This document shows positions 28,365-37,840 of a stretch of 64,000 nucleotides of DNA, one piece after another (position 1 is the first letter of the stretch; the number at the start of each line of letters is the position of its first letter). The stretch spans positions 186,001 to 250,000 of the forward strand of contig NZ_BAKW01000002.1 of NCBI RefSeq assembly GCF_000614545.1. The letters are read 5' to 3'. The position numbers were made by a program, and so were the translations under genes. The stretch comes from Asaia platycodi JCM 25414. GTDB lineage: Bacteria > Pseudomonadota > Alphaproteobacteria > Acetobacterales > Acetobacteraceae. The notes beneath the pieces were generated by a model. It was not told the DNA's origin. It made no database searches and saw nothing but the letters and a program-made list of their open reading frames with translations.

Positions 28365-29447
28365 ATGGCACGATCCCCCAGAAACGAAGAAAACCCGACA
28401 CCGATCGGACAATCTCCCGCCTTTCTGGAGATGCTCGACCACATCTCGCGTCTGGCCCCACTCGACCGTCCCGCCCTGATCATCGGCGAGCGCGGCACGG
28501 GCAAGGAACTCGTGGCCGCCCGACTGGCGCTGCTCTCCCCACGCTGGGATAAACCGCTCATCAAGCTGAATTGCGCGGCCCTGCCGGACAGCCTGCTCGA
28601 CAGCGAGTTGTTTGGTCACGAGGCTGGCGCCTTCACGGGTGCCCAGCGTCGCAGGCTGTCGCGCTTCGAGCAGGCCCATGGCGGCACGCTCTTTCTCGAC
28701 GAAATCGCCTCGGCGTCGATGGCGGTTCAGGAGAAGCTTCTGCGCGTCATTGAATATGGCAGTTTCGAGCGCGTCGGCGGCAACGAGACCATCCATGTCG
28801 ATGTGCGTATCATCGGCGCCACCAATGCCGATCTGCCTGCCATGGCGCGGAAGGGCGATTTCCGTGCCGATCTGCTCGACCGCCTGGCTTTCGACGTCGT
28901 CATGCTGCCGCCCCTGCGCGCCCGTCAGGAGGATATCCTGACCCTGTGCGAACATTTTGCGACCCGCATGACCGCAAGCCTCGGGCGCAAGCTTTTCAAC
29001 GGGTTCTCCGACGGGGCCCGCGACCGCCTCATGCGCTATGACTGGCCCGGCAACGTGCGTGAGCTGCGCAATGTTGTCGAACGGAGCGTCTATCGCATGG
29101 ACCGGCCCGAAAGACCCCTCGACGATATCGTGTTCGACCCGTTCCGCAACGGTCCCGACTGGCTGCGTCCGCTTGCCACGCCAGAGGCTGAGAGCGCTCC
29201 GTTGCCTGCGCGTGAAGCTCCAGCTCCTCTGGTTCTGTCCGACGCCCTGCCCGATGGGGTGAATTTCACCGAGGCCACCCGCGCTTATGAGCGTAGTCTG
29301 CTCGAACACGCCTTGCATAACGCCCGCTTCAACCAGAAGCAGGCCGCTATGGCGCTCGGTCTGACATACTACCAGCTCAGGCACCTGCTCCGTCAGCATG
29401 GCCTGGCCGATCGCAACACGCGAAAGGCGGTCGGTGCGGAAGGGTGA
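28365..29447 (+). CDS. pspF: sigma-54-dependent activator PspF
   Basis: A 360-residue AAA+ enhancer-binding protein without a receiver domain, the PspF layout. Walker A is GERGTGKE near residue 45, the sigma-54 contact loop is EAGAFTGAQ, Walker B is GGTLFLDEIAS, and the arginine-finger region is RADLLDRLAF. The C-terminus has a Fis-type helix-turn-helix (FNQKQAAMALGLTYYQLRHL). It is longer than E. coli PspF because of a Pro-rich stretch near residues 260-300. It is divergent from pspA and presumably activates the pspA operon. ATG 28365 fits the family better than GTG 28341. Confidence 0.92.
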   Translation: MARSPRNEENPTPIGQSPAFLEMLDHISRLAPLDRPALIIGERGTGKELVAARLALLSPRWDKPLIKLNCAALPDSLLDSELFGHEAGAFTGAQRRRLSRFEQAHGGTLFLDEIASASMAVQEKLLRVIEYGSFERVGGNETIHVDVRIIGATNADLPAMARKGDFRADLLDRLAFDVVMLPPLRARQEDILTLCEHFATRMTASLGRKLFNGFSDGARDRLMRYDWPGNVRELRNVVERSVYRMDRPERPLDDIVFDPFRNGPDWLRPLATPEAESAPLPAREAPAPLVLSDALPDGVNFTEATRAYERSLLEHALHNARFNQKQAAMALGLTYYQLRHLLRQHGLADRNTRKAVGAEG

Positions 29448-29848
29448 GGAGGACAGAAAGCTGTTCATGAACACCCTCCTGCAAGAACCGTGCCAACCCT
29501 TCTAGTGAGAGAGGTCTTCGCTCTAGTTCGAGGTATTGAGAAAAATTTTGCCATAAAATGGGAAAAATTGCCTCGATGCGGCGAATTGCTTGTAATTCCC
29601 GGTTTCTAACGCGCCATTCGTTTAGACAATCGCGCTTTGCTCTGCGCTGCTTTCAAAGGCCTGATCTGGATCTTCCTCAAGGCGCAGGCGGGCCGAAACG
29701 CATCCTTATTGCCACAATGGATTACCATCAGGGCATGAATGCGCGTTTGCGTTGACGCGACGCTGATTCGTCCGCAAAAGGGCACCTCCACAGTCTAAAT
29801 GCCCGCCAAGGCGCAACCAATTTTGTGCGCCGGAGGCGCTGCTTCATC
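29448..29848. other. gene-free interval pspF to rhlE
   Basis: These 401 bases hold no convincing gene. GGAGG...CCTCC directly after the pspF stop could form a weak 3' hairpin. GGCGCA...TGCGCC (about 29812-29832) can form a 6-bp hairpin just upstream of the rhlE ribosome-binding site. A long 5' leader is common for DEAD-box helicase genes controlled by cold, but nothing here proves it. Confidence 0.35.
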
Positions 29849-31138
29849 ATGACCATGACATTTGACGAACTCGCCCTCGCGCCTGCTATTCTCAAGGCTC
29901 TTGCCGAGGCTGGTTACAAGACGCCCACCCCCATCCAGGCACAATCCATCCCGCTGCTTTTGCAAGGCCGCGATCTGCTGGGAATGGCTCAGACGGGAAC
30001 GGGCAAGACGGCGTCCTTCGCGCTGCCGCTGCTCCATCGTCTGGCGGCTGACCCACGCCCCGCACCGAAGAATGGAGCCCGCGTGCTCGTTCTGGCTCCG
30101 ACGCGTGAACTCGTCAGCCAGATTGCCGATGGGTTCGAGGTATTTGGTCGCCATTTGAACTTCAGCGTTACCACGATCTTCGGGGGCGTTAGCCAGTTTC
30201 ATCAGGTCAATGCGCTGAAGGAAGGTGTCGATATCATCGTTGCTGCGCCCGGCCGTTTGCTGGATCTGATCGAGCAGGGGCTTTGCGATCTGTCGACCCT
30301 CGAAGCTTTGGTGCTGGATGAGGCCGATCAGATGCTCGATATGGGGTTTGCCAAGCCCATCGAACAGATTGTCGCCGCAACGCCGAGTGAACGCCATACG
30401 ATTCTTTTCTCGGCGACGATGCCGAAATCCATCGCTGCCCTGGTGGACAGTCTGCTGCGCGATCCGGCCAAGGTGGAAATCGCGCCGCCGTCCACCACGG
30501 TCGATCGTATCGAGCAGACCGTCATGTTTCTCGATGCGGAGCACAAGAAGGCGGCCCTGTTGTCGCTGCTGAGTGCGCCTGATGTCGGGCAGGCCGTCGT
30601 GTTTACACTGCAGAAGAACATTGCCAACGAGGTCTGCTCTCATATCACCGAGGCGGGCATTACTGCCGAGGCCTTGCACGGCAACAAGTCCCAAGGTCAG
30701 CGTGAGCGCGCGCTCGAAGCGTTCCGCGAAGGCCGTGCACGCGTTCTGGTGGCTACGGACATCGCCGCGCGCGGCATTGACGTCGATACAGTCACCCATG
30801 TGGTCAATCACGATCTGCCCAGCTTGCCTGAAGCATATGTGCACCGTATCGGTCGCACGGGCCGCGCAGGGCGCAGCGGTCGGGCGATTACGTTGTGCGA
30901 TGCCGAGCAGCGCGCCTGGCTGCATGATGTTGAGCGCACCATCGGGCGCGCATTGACCGTTCATGAAAATCACGAGTGGCACTGCGAGAAAGCGCGTCAT
31001 TCCACGGCACGCGCGCCGGTGCTGGGTGGCGGCCCGGTTAAGCAGGTCAAGGTGCCGAAAGTGCGCGAACGTAAGGTATGGACCGAAGAAGAAAAGGCCG
31101 CTGCACGCGCCGCCGCTATGGCGAACCGCGCGAACTGA
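29849..31138 (+). CDS. rhlE: DEAD-box RNA helicase, RhlE type
   Basis: ATP-dependent RNA helicase of about 429 residues. The motifs in order are Q-motif GYKTPTPIQAQSIP, motif I AQTGTGKT, Ia PTREL, II DEAD, III SAT, V ATDIAARGIDVD and VI HRIGRTGRAGR. The basic C-terminal tail is short. It probably remodels structured RNA in ribosome assembly or mRNA decay. The ATG at 29849 follows GGAGG by 12 bases; a second ATG two codons later is possible. The frame is intact. Confidence 0.93.
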   Translation: MTMTFDELALAPAILKALAEAGYKTPTPIQAQSIPLLLQGRDLLGMAQTGTGKTASFALPLLHRLAADPRPAPKNGARVLVLAPTRELVSQIADGFEVFGRHLNFSVTTIFGGVSQFHQVNALKEGVDIIVAAPGRLLDLIEQGLCDLSTLEALVLDEADQMLDMGFAKPIEQIVAATPSERHTILFSATMPKSIAALVDSLLRDPAKVEIAPPSTTVDRIEQTVMFLDAEHKKAALLSLLSAPDVGQAVVFTLQKNIANEVCSHITEAGITAEALHGNKSQGQRERALEAFREGRARVLVATDIAARGIDVDTVTHVVNHDLPSLPEAYVHRIGRTGRAGRSGRAITLCDAEQRAWLHDVERTIGRALTVHENHEWHCEKARHSTARAPVLGGGPVKQVKVPKVRERKVWTEEEKAAARAAAMANRAN

Positions 31139-31144
31139 GCAATC

Positions 31145-31169
31145 CGGCTCTCGCGATAACCGGGAGCCG
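31145..31169 (+). terminator. hairpin after rhlE
   Basis: CGGCTCTCG and CGGGAGCCG form a 9-bp stem with one G-U pair and a 7-base loop, 6 bases after the rhlE stop. There is no T-tract. Confidence 0.55.
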
Positions 31170-31212
31170 TTCACCTGGCCGTTCATTTGGCCGCTCGTCA
31201 TGGCTGGGTGAG

Positions 31213-31411
31213 TCAGGAGAGTTCGGCAGGGATAATAACGCACTCACGCCCGTCTAGCTCTTCGCCTGGCTCTATCTGAGCTCGCTTCAGGCGGTCTGTG
31301 CCATCGGGGGAGAGCATGTTGGCTGCGCGGCTTTCCTCGCTGCCAGCGTTTTCCTGAGCGATTGAGCAGTCTTTGAGAAGCGCCAGAGTGCTTTCTCTGA
31401 CTCTGGGTCAT
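31213..31411 (-). CDS. possible small protein, unrecognised
   Basis: If one base is added near 31390, the minus strand reads MTQSQ, then ESTLALLKDCSIAQENAGSE, and ends ELDGRECVIIPAELS, about 66 residues. Without the correction the frame is open from a TGA at about 31405 but has only a late ATG (MLSPDGTDRLKRAQIEPGEE). The composition is protein-like (acidic and mixed, not the Arg/Pro/Ala bias of shadow frames). No family is recognised. It lies upstream of nothing on its strand except the rhlE 3' side. Confidence 0.3.
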
Positions 31412-31502
31412 ATCCAGCGGTTGTGCGAAAGCTCGGGCAGGAGTGGTGATCCTGGCGTGGTGAAGTCAGGTAGCTGCCCTCACCGTTGCACGACCGGGTC
31501 GT

Positions 31503-32828
31503 TCAGGGGCGGCCGATTGAACGATAGGTAAATCCGGCTGCACGCAGGGTCGCAGGTTCCCAGATGTTGCGGAAATCGGCAATGACGGTACCGCGCATGG
31601 CGGCTTTCAGCTTGGCCGGAGCGATGGCGCGGAACTCGTTCCACTCGGTCAGTACGACGAGCGCGTCCGCGCCGGTTGCGGCTTCCTGCGCCGAGTTCGC
31701 ATAGATCACGCTTTCAGGCAGAAGCGGGCGGGCGGGTTTCATGCCTTCCGGGTCGAAGGCCTGGATGGTGGCGCCTTCCTCGATCAGGCGATGAATCAGC
31801 GGGAGTGACGATGCTTCGCGCATGTCATCAGTGTCGGGTTTGAAGGTGAGGCCCAGAATGGCAATGGTCTTGCTCTTCACCGTTCCTTCGCAAAGGTCGA
31901 TGACGCGCTCGGCCATGGCGGATTTGCGGGCTTCGTTGATCGTGACCGTTGCTTCGACCAGAAGCGAGGGGCTGCCTGCATCGCGCGCTATGGCGGTCAG
32001 GGCGCGCGTATCCTTGGGGAAGCAGGAGCCGCCATAGCCCGGTCCCGCATGAAGGAATTTGCGACCGATGCGCTGATCGAGCCCCATGCCGCGAGCAACG
32101 TCATGGATATTGCCGCCTACTTTCTCGCAGAGATCGGCCATCTCGTTGATGAAGGTGACCTTCATCGCGAGAAAGGCATTGGCGGCGTATTTGGTAAGTT
32201 CCGCCGTTTCGAGCCCGGTCATGACGATGGGGGTTTCGATCAGATAGAGCGGGCGGTAAAGCTGGTGCATCAGCGCCCGGGCATTGGCTCCGCCATCCTT
32301 GATTGTATCGTCGATGCCGATGATGACCCGATCTGGTCGCATGAAATCACCGATGGCATTACCCTCACGCAGAAATTCAGGGTTTGAGGCGACGCTGAAC
32401 GACAGATCGGGACGCTCTTCACGCAGAATGCGCGCCACTTCGCGCCCGGTGCCGACAGGGACGGTCGATTTCGTCACCACCAGCAGGCCCTTGTGGGCGT
32501 GGCGCGCGATTTGGCGCGTTGCTTCATAAACGTAAGTTAAATCGGCATGGCCATCGCCACGGCGCGTGGGTGTACCAACTGCAATGAACACGGCGTCGAC
32601 AGTATCGATGGCGCCGGCCAGCGCATCGGTAAAGCTCAGACGGCCTGCGGCCACATTGGCGGAGACGATCTTGTCGAGCCCCGGTTCATAGATGGGGATT
32701 GCTCCTGCCTTAAGCGCCACGAGCTTGTCGTGATCGGCCTCGACGATGACGACTTCGGTACCGAATTCTGCAAAACAGGCGCCGGATACGAGTCCGACAT
32801 AACCGCCGCCAATCATCGCTATGCGCAT
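31503..32828 (-). CDS. ugd: UDP-glucose 6-dehydrogenase
   Basis: Oxidises UDP-glucose to UDP-glucuronate with two NAD+, supplying surface polysaccharide precursors. The NAD-binding start is MIGGGYVGLVSGACFAEFG, then SNPEFLREGNAI, the catalytic-cysteine motif GYGGSCFPKDTRAL near residue 265, and LGLTFKPDTDDMREASSL. The length of 441 is typical and the frame is intact. No exopolysaccharide genes are adjacent. Confidence 0.96.
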   Translation of the reverse strand: MRIAMIGGGYVGLVSGACFAEFGTEVVIVEADHDKLVALKAGAIPIYEPGLDKIVSANVAAGRLSFTDALAGAIDTVDAVFIAVGTPTRRGDGHADLTYVYEATRQIARHAHKGLLVVTKSTVPVGTGREVARILREERPDLSFSVASNPEFLREGNAIGDFMRPDRVIIGIDDTIKDGGANARALMHQLYRPLYLIETPIVMTGLETAELTKYAANAFLAMKVTFINEMADLCEKVGGNIHDVARGMGLDQRIGRKFLHAGPGYGGSCFPKDTRALTAIARDAGSPSLLVEATVTINEARKSAMAERVIDLCEGTVKSKTIAILGLTFKPDTDDMREASSLPLIHRLIEEGATIQAFDPEGMKPARPLLPESVIYANSAQEAATGADALVVLTEWNEFRAIAPAKLKAAMRGTVIADFRNIWEPATLRAAGFTYRSIGRP

Positions 32829-33200
32829 GATGCCTCTTCCTCACTCACTACTGACGAAGCACTGCCTAGCTCAAACCGGCCGGGGATAAAGCGCTTGAGG
32901 TGAGAGGGCAGGGCAAACCCGGAAGTAGGAAGATTTTCCTCTTACCTTGCCTCTTGGCACCGGCGAGGACGCACAAGTCCGTGACCGGCGAAGGATGCGT
33001 GAAGTCAGGCGAAAACGCCGGTTGCCTTTCGGGCAGGCTGGGACGACAATCCGACTCTACACCTGAGAGAGACGGATCTTCCTTTCGGGGGGGACGCGCA
33101 TCGCCCCAAAACCCGATGGATTCAGCGTCAGGCCCTGTTCGGGGCTCTGGCGCTTTTATCCGTGTCTTCACGGCAGACATTGATTGGACCCGGTTTTCCC
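32829..33200. other. structured GC-rich intergenic region, possible RNA element
   Basis: Several short perfect stems lie close together: GGAC/GTCC (about 32976-32990), ACCGGCG/CGCCGGT (32984-33022), GGCG-AAAA-CGCC (about 33008-33019), TGCC/GGCA around TTTCG (about 33023-33035), and a second CCTTTCGGG near 33080. The CGCCGGTTGCC segment could pair with either of two upstream ACCGGCG copies. Frames are open on both strands, but neither product looks like a protein. I match it to no riboswitch or known RNA. It could be the leader of the rightward transporter. Confidence 0.35.
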
Positions 33201-34439
33201 GTGCTGACCTCATCGCCTCACCCCGCCATACGGTTTTCGACCGGGCAGATCATTCTGCTCGGGCTTGTCAGTACGATCGGCCCGATCTCGACCGACATGT
33301 ATCTGCCTGCCTTCCCCCAGCTCGAGCGCGATCTGGGTCAGGGGCCCGGTTCGGCGCAGCTCACGCTGGCCGCCTGGTTCATCGGGCTCGCCATCGGGCA
33401 ATTCTGCCTAGGGCCGCTTTCCGATCGCTTCGGACGGCACAAGCCCATGGTGGTCGGGCTCGCCATCTATGTGCTGGCGACGATCGCGCTCGCGACGACC
33501 GCCTCATACTGGTCATTCTGTCTGCTGCGTCTGGTTGCGGCTCTCGGCGGCGCTATTACCAGTGTGATTCCGCGTGCCATTGTGCGCGACGTCGCCACGG
33601 GGCACGAAGCGGTGAAGCTTATGTCCCAGCTGACCCTTGTGTTCGGTGTCGGGCCCATTCTGGCCCCGACATTGGGCAGTATTTTTCTTGCCTTCGGTAG
33701 CTGGCGGCTGATTTTCTGGGCCGGCGCAGTCGCAGCTGCGCTGCTTGCAGGGCTATGGTTGGTGGTCATGCCCGAGACCCTGCCGGAAGAGCGTCGTTAC
33801 GCTTTGCCGCCTATCGAAATCCTGCGTCGCTACCTCAGTCTCGTGCGTGAGCCGGTTTTCATGTCTGCGGCCACCTTGTCCAGCTTCAGCACGTTCGTGA
33901 TGTTCGCCTATCTGTCCAACGCGCCGCTTCTGTTCGAGCATTTGCTCGGCTTTACGCCGCGTGCCTTTGCAATTTTCTTCGGTATCAATGCGGGTGGGTT
34001 CATTCTGGCGACGCAGATCAATGGGCGTTTGTCGCATCGCTTCAAATTCACATCAGTCATGCAGGGCGGTCTCGCAGCCTGTCTCGTTTCAGGGCTGATC
34101 CTGCTGGCCGTGAGCGCGAGTCACGTTGTGGGGCAAAACGACCCCTGGCCGCTTTGCGCGCTGATCATCACCACTACATTCACGCTCGGCTTCATCGGCC
34201 CCAATGCGAATGTGCTGGCGTTGACTCATCATGGCCATCAGGCAGGGGCGGCTTCGGCGCTGCTCGGTACGATGGCCTTTGCCATTGGCGGGTCGAGCGG
34301 GATTCTGATGGCGGCCCTCCCGGCTACGAAGCTGAGTTCGACAGCTTTTGGAATGCTGGCTGGTATTCTGGGCATGGTCCTGTGCAATTTCTGGCGCCGT
34401 GCAGCAGAAAAACGTCAGATGCCGCATCGTGATCTGTAG
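33201..34439 (+). CDS. Bcr/CflA family drug-resistance transporter
   Basis: Twelve-helix proton antiporter of the DHA1 group, Bcr/CflA subfamily. GQIILLGLVSTIGPISTDMY and LPAFPQLERDLG form the conserved start. LGPLSDRFGRHKPMVVGL is the helix 2-3 loop motif, RAIVRDVATGHEA follows helix 4, and PILAPTLGSIF is motif C of antiporters. The family exports bicyclomycin, chloramphenicol, sulfonamides or other compounds; the substrate here is unknown. I chose GTG 33201, which leaves a short N-terminus as in homologues; GTG 33162 is the alternative. The frame is intact. Confidence 0.85.
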   Translation: MLTSSPHPAIRFSTGQIILLGLVSTIGPISTDMYLPAFPQLERDLGQGPGSAQLTLAAWFIGLAIGQFCLGPLSDRFGRHKPMVVGLAIYVLATIALATTASYWSFCLLRLVAALGGAITSVIPRAIVRDVATGHEAVKLMSQLTLVFGVGPILAPTLGSIFLAFGSWRLIFWAGAVAAALLAGLWLVVMPETLPEERRYALPPIEILRRYLSLVREPVFMSAATLSSFSTFVMFAYLSNAPLLFEHLLGFTPRAFAIFFGINAGGFILATQINGRLSHRFKFTSVMQGGLAACLVSGLILLAVSASHVVGQNDPWPLCALIITTTFTLGFIGPNANVLALTHHGHQAGAASALLGTMAFAIGGSSGILMAALPATKLSSTAFGMLAGILGMVLCNFWRRAAEKRQMPHRDL

Positions 34440-34735
34440 AAAGATATCGACGCCCAGAGGCCGAATGCGGCTTTCGATTGCCGGGTCTCGATCGTCCCCA
34501 GTTTGCTATCACGCAGAAAGCGCCCCGGAGCAGGATGACGCACAGGCGCTTCGTATAACCGGAACGTCCGTTCGGGGTTCTTTATCGTTTCCCGACGAGG
34601 GGGGGATGCTGCGGCGATCTGATGAGGATGAAGCGCCGCATCCATGTCGGGTTGAACGAGCGATGTCTTCCCCTCCCATTCTTGTTTCCAAGAGGGAGTT
34701 GGGGGCGTGACAGGGCAAATTCCTGTGGGAGCGGT
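34440..34735. other. intergenic, hairpin downstream of xylB
   Basis: Between convergent bcr-type and xylB genes. On the minus strand CTCCC-TCTTG-GAAA-CAAGA-ATGGGAG (34673-34698) folds into a stem with a GNRA loop 38 bases after the xylB stop. This is a likely 3' hairpin, though without a T-tract. GAACGTCCGTTC is a second small hairpin. No gene is seen. Confidence 0.45.
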
Positions 34736-36188
34736 TTACGGAATGGATTTCAGTGCCGGGTAAAGCGCCCGATAGCGGGCATAGGCCTGGCGATAGGGAC
34801 CGCTAAGGCGTTCATCGGGGGCGATGGACGCTACCCGCTCCGGGGGGAGGCATACGGCGCTGACGTCTTCGCCCGTTACGGCGATGCGCGCCAGACGTGC
34901 GGCACCGAAGGCGCCTCCCTGCTCACCATTGGCGAGGCGATGAAGCGTGACACCCAAAACACTGGCGAGGATCGCGGTCCAGAGCGGGCTGCGCGAACCG
35001 CCGCCAATCACATCGGCCTCAGTAATGACCGTACCGGACTCGGCCAGACCTTCGAGCGCATCGCGGAAGGAAAACGCAACGCCTTCCAGAACGGCCTGGG
35101 TCATCTCGGCGCGTGTCGTATCCTGGGTGAGGCCGACGAAGCCACCCCGCACCGTGCCGTCATTATGGGGTGTACGCTCGCCGGAGAGATAGGGCGCGAA
35201 CAGAACGGGCGAGGGGGTTTCAGGCGCTTCAGGTAGCTCGGCGAGCAGGGCTTTCTCGTCCATGCCTGTTACGCGTGACCACCAGGCCAGAGAGGCTGCG
35301 GCAGACAAGGTGACACCCATCTGATGCCACTGATTGGGCACGGCGTGGCAGAAAGAGTGAATGGCGTGATTGCCACCGGGATGAAATGAATCGGTGGTGA
35401 CCCAGACTACGCCCGAGGTGCCGAGAGACAAAAACGCATCGCCTGTGTGTATGGCACCGAGGCCGACCGCCCCGGCAGCATTATCGCCAGCGCCCCCCGC
35501 GAAAATGGGGGATTCTATCATGCCCCAACGCGCGGCAAGTTCGGCATTCAGTGTGCCGGCGGCGTCGGTACCCTCGCAAAGACCAGGCATGGAGGCGAGA
35601 CGCAGATTGGAGGCTTCGAGTGCTGCATCGGACCAGAGCCTGCGCCCTGTATCGAGCCAGAGCGAGCCTGAAGCGTCCGACATGTCATCGATCAGAGCGC
35701 CTGTCATGCGAAAGCGCAGCCAGGCCTTGGGAAGCACGACATGGGTGACCCTGGAGAAAACCTCTGGTTCGTGTCGGGCAACCCACATCACCTTGGGCGC
35801 GGTGAAGCCGGGCATGGCGATATTGCCCGTAATCTGCCGACAGAGCGGAAAACGATGCTCGAAAAGCGAGCATTCCGACTCTGCCGCGTGTCGTTCCAGA
35901 GCAGGCAGGGGCGCAGCACGGTGCCATCCTCACCCAGCAGAACGGCACCATGTTGTTGTCCTGATAGACCGATGCCCCGCACTGAGGCAAGCGCCTCGGG
36001 ATGGCTATCGCGCAAGGCGTCGAGCGCACGCAGGGTCGCTTCGTACCAATCATTCGGATCCTGCTCGCTCCAACCGGATGCGGGCGGCTGACTGTCAGCT
36101 TTTCGGTATGAGCGGCAACGACTTTCTGGTTCTTATCCACCAGAACCGCCTTGATGCCCGAAGTGCCGAGATCGATGCCGAGATACAT
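34736..36188 (-). CDS. xylB: xylulokinase (two frame breaks)
   Basis: FGGY-family kinase that phosphorylates D-xylulose to feed the pentose phosphate pathway. MYLGIDLGTSGIKAVLVD is the ATP-binding start, GIGLSGQQHGAVLLGEDG the substrate motif, and GGAGDNAAGAVGLG and FAPYLSGERTPHND are typical of XylB. VIGGGSRSPLWTAILASVLG is the second ATP motif. The frame is lost near 36073 and 35893; one added base at each gives HPGWSEQDPNDWYEATL and AESECSLFEHRFPLCRQITG and a length of 484, exactly usual. No xylose isomerase gene is adjacent. Confidence 0.92.
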
Positions 36189-36513
36189 AAAAGCGGGTCT
36201 TTCGTGGTTGTTGTGTGTCGAGGCGCAACGCGGAGCGAGAGAGGTGCCCCCGCAAGCTGTCGGGAGCAGGCCCAGCATATGAGGCGCTGTCGGGCCAGAT
36301 GAAAGACCCGGCCATTGCGCGATGTCGCGTCACAATCGGGTGAAATATCGTGTGTTGCTGCGGGAGATCCCGGTCAAACCCTGACAAATCACCCTTATGA
36401 TCCCTATCCTATGGGGTCGGGAGGTGCGGTGCGCGCAGTAGGCACGCGGACTGTTCCTGTCTATGGTCGCTAGAGATGCTGCGCGACAGAAGTCCTAACG
36501 GGCAAAGGGAGAG
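36189..36513. other. divergent promoter region, xylB / sucB
   Basis: These 325 bases separate the leftward xylB from the rightward sucB-lpd. I see no gene, strong repeat or clear consensus promoter. AAAGGGAGAG at the right end is the sucB ribosome-binding site. Confidence 0.4.
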
Positions 36514-37824
36514 ATGATGTCGGTCGAGATTAAGGTGCCGGTTCTCGGTGAAAGTGTCACCTCGGCGACGATAACCCGCTGGCTCAAGCAACCCGGGCAG
36601 GCGGTGGCCGCAGACGAACCTGTCGTCGAGCTGGAAACCGACAAGATCAGTGTTGAGGTGCCTGCGCCTCAGGCTGGCGTTCTGGGCAATGACCTGATGG
36701 CCTCTGGTGCTGAAGTGGCTGTTGGCAGCGTTCTCGGCACGCTCGACCCGAATGGCAAAGCCAGTGCGTCGGTCCCGGCCGCTGCCCCGTCCAGAGATGT
36801 CTCGGCCACGGCAGCGCCACCAAAGGCAACGCCTGCTGCCCCACAGGCCGCACGCGATCCGATGCCTGCGGCAGCAAGACTGATGGCTGAGGAGCGCGTC
36901 GCGCCAGGCAGCATTACCGAAGGCACCGGGCTCGACGGGCGCATCACCAAGGGGGATGTGATTTCCCGTATGGAGCAGCCGCGCGCGGCAGCACCGGCTT
37001 CTACAGGTGCGATGCCCCATGCTGCCCCTCAGTCGACCCCGGCTTCTGTACCTGCGGCTCCTTCTGAGCCCTCTCCGGCGGTGGCCAGCGCTTTGGCCGC
37101 GCTGCTCGGTAAGAACGAGCAGGACAGTCGTGAGCAGCGTGTGCCCATGACGCGTCTGCGACAGACCATTGCTCGCCGTCTGAAAGACGCGCAGAACACG
37201 GCCGCTATCCTGACCACCTTCAATGAAGTGGATATGAGCGCGGCCAAGGCTTTGCGCGCCGAGTATCGCGAGGTTTTTGAAAAGAAGCACGGGGTCAAGC
37301 TCGGCTTCATGTCGATCTTCGCGCGCGCCTGTATCAAGGCCTTGCAAGAATTTCCGGCTATCAATTCGACGATCGATGGCGATGACATTCTCTATCGCCG
37401 CTTCGTCAATCTCGGCATTGCTGTCGGAAGCGAGCGCGGGCTGGTTGTGCCGGTGTTGCACGATGCGGACCAGATGAGCTTTGCCGAACTCGAGCGCCAT
37501 ATCAACGATTACGGCACACGTGCCCGCGCAGGCACGCTCAAGCTCGATGAACTGTCACGTGGTACGTTCTCGATCACCAATGGCGGTGTGTTCGGCTCGC
37601 TACTCTCCACCCCGATTCTCAACCCGCCGCAATCGGCCATTCTGGGCATGCATGCCATTCAGGACCGCCCGGTGGCGGTCGACGGGCAGGTGGTCATCCG
37701 TCCGATGATGTATGTTGCGTTGTCCTACGATCATCGCATGGTCGATGGCCGCGAGGCGGTGAGCTTCCTGGTGCGCGTCAAGCAATATGTGGAAGATCCC
37801 CGCCGCCTGCTTCTCGATGTCTGA
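36514..37824 (+). CDS. sucB: 2-oxoglutarate dehydrogenase E2, dihydrolipoyl succinyltransferase
   Basis: E2 core of 2-oxoglutarate dehydrogenase, transferring succinyl groups to CoA. It has one N-terminal lipoyl domain with lipoyl-lysine motif [12 protein letters not shown] near residue 45 and a Pro/Ala linker. The peripheral-subunit-binding region around AARLMAEE...[11 protein letters not shown] follows, and then the catalytic domain from [15 protein letters not shown] to [13 protein letters not shown], where His and Asp are catalytic. The length of 436 is normal. ATGATG at 36514; the second ATG has better spacing from GGGAG. lpd follows after 16 bases. The E1 gene, odhA, is 9 kb away. Confidence 0.95.
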   Translation: MMSVEIKVPVLGESVTSATITRWLKQPGQAVAADEPVVELETDKISVEVPAPQAGVLGNDLMASGAEVAVGSVLGTLDPNGKASASVPAAAPSRDVSATAAPPKATPAAPQAARDPMPAAARLMAEERVAPGSITEGTGLDGRITKGDVISRMEQPRAAAPASTGAMPHAAPQSTPASVPAAPSEPSPAVASALAALLGKNEQDSREQRVPMTRLRQTIARRLKDAQNTAAILTTFNEVDMSAAKALRAEYREVFEKKHGVKLGFMSIFARACIKALQEFPAINSTIDGDDILYRRFVNLGIAVGSERGLVVPVLHDADQMSFAELERHINDYGTRARAGTLKLDELSRGTFSITNGGVFGSLLSTPILNPPQSAILGMHAIQDRPVAVDGQVVIRPMMYVALSYDHRMVDGREAVSFLVRVKQYVEDPRRLLLDV

Positions 37825-37840
37825 TAGGAAAGAGACCGCC

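Noticed and set aside
28260-29474. 404-codon frame opposite pspF
   Set aside because: It is antisense to a complete PspF; no family features.
29558-29755. 65-codon frame upstream of rhlE
   Set aside because: Arg-rich, no ribosome-binding site, no protein-like pattern; more likely leader or spacer.
29795-31243. Long open frame of over 480 codons opposite rhlE
   Set aside because: The rhlE frame has every helicase motif; the opposite frame is a GC-driven shadow without a domain or ribosome-binding site.
32940-33030. Possible cobalamin riboswitch (AGTCAGG segment)
   Set aside because: The full B12 box and the upstream core helices do not match; only a short fragment is similar.
33050-33085. 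CTGAGA motif suggesting a TPP riboswitch
   Set aside because: The second conserved half (ACCUGAUC...GGGAA-type) is missing and the downstream gene is a drug transporter.
36409-37500. 363-codon frame opposite sucB
   Set aside because: Arg/His-rich shadow of an intact E2 gene.
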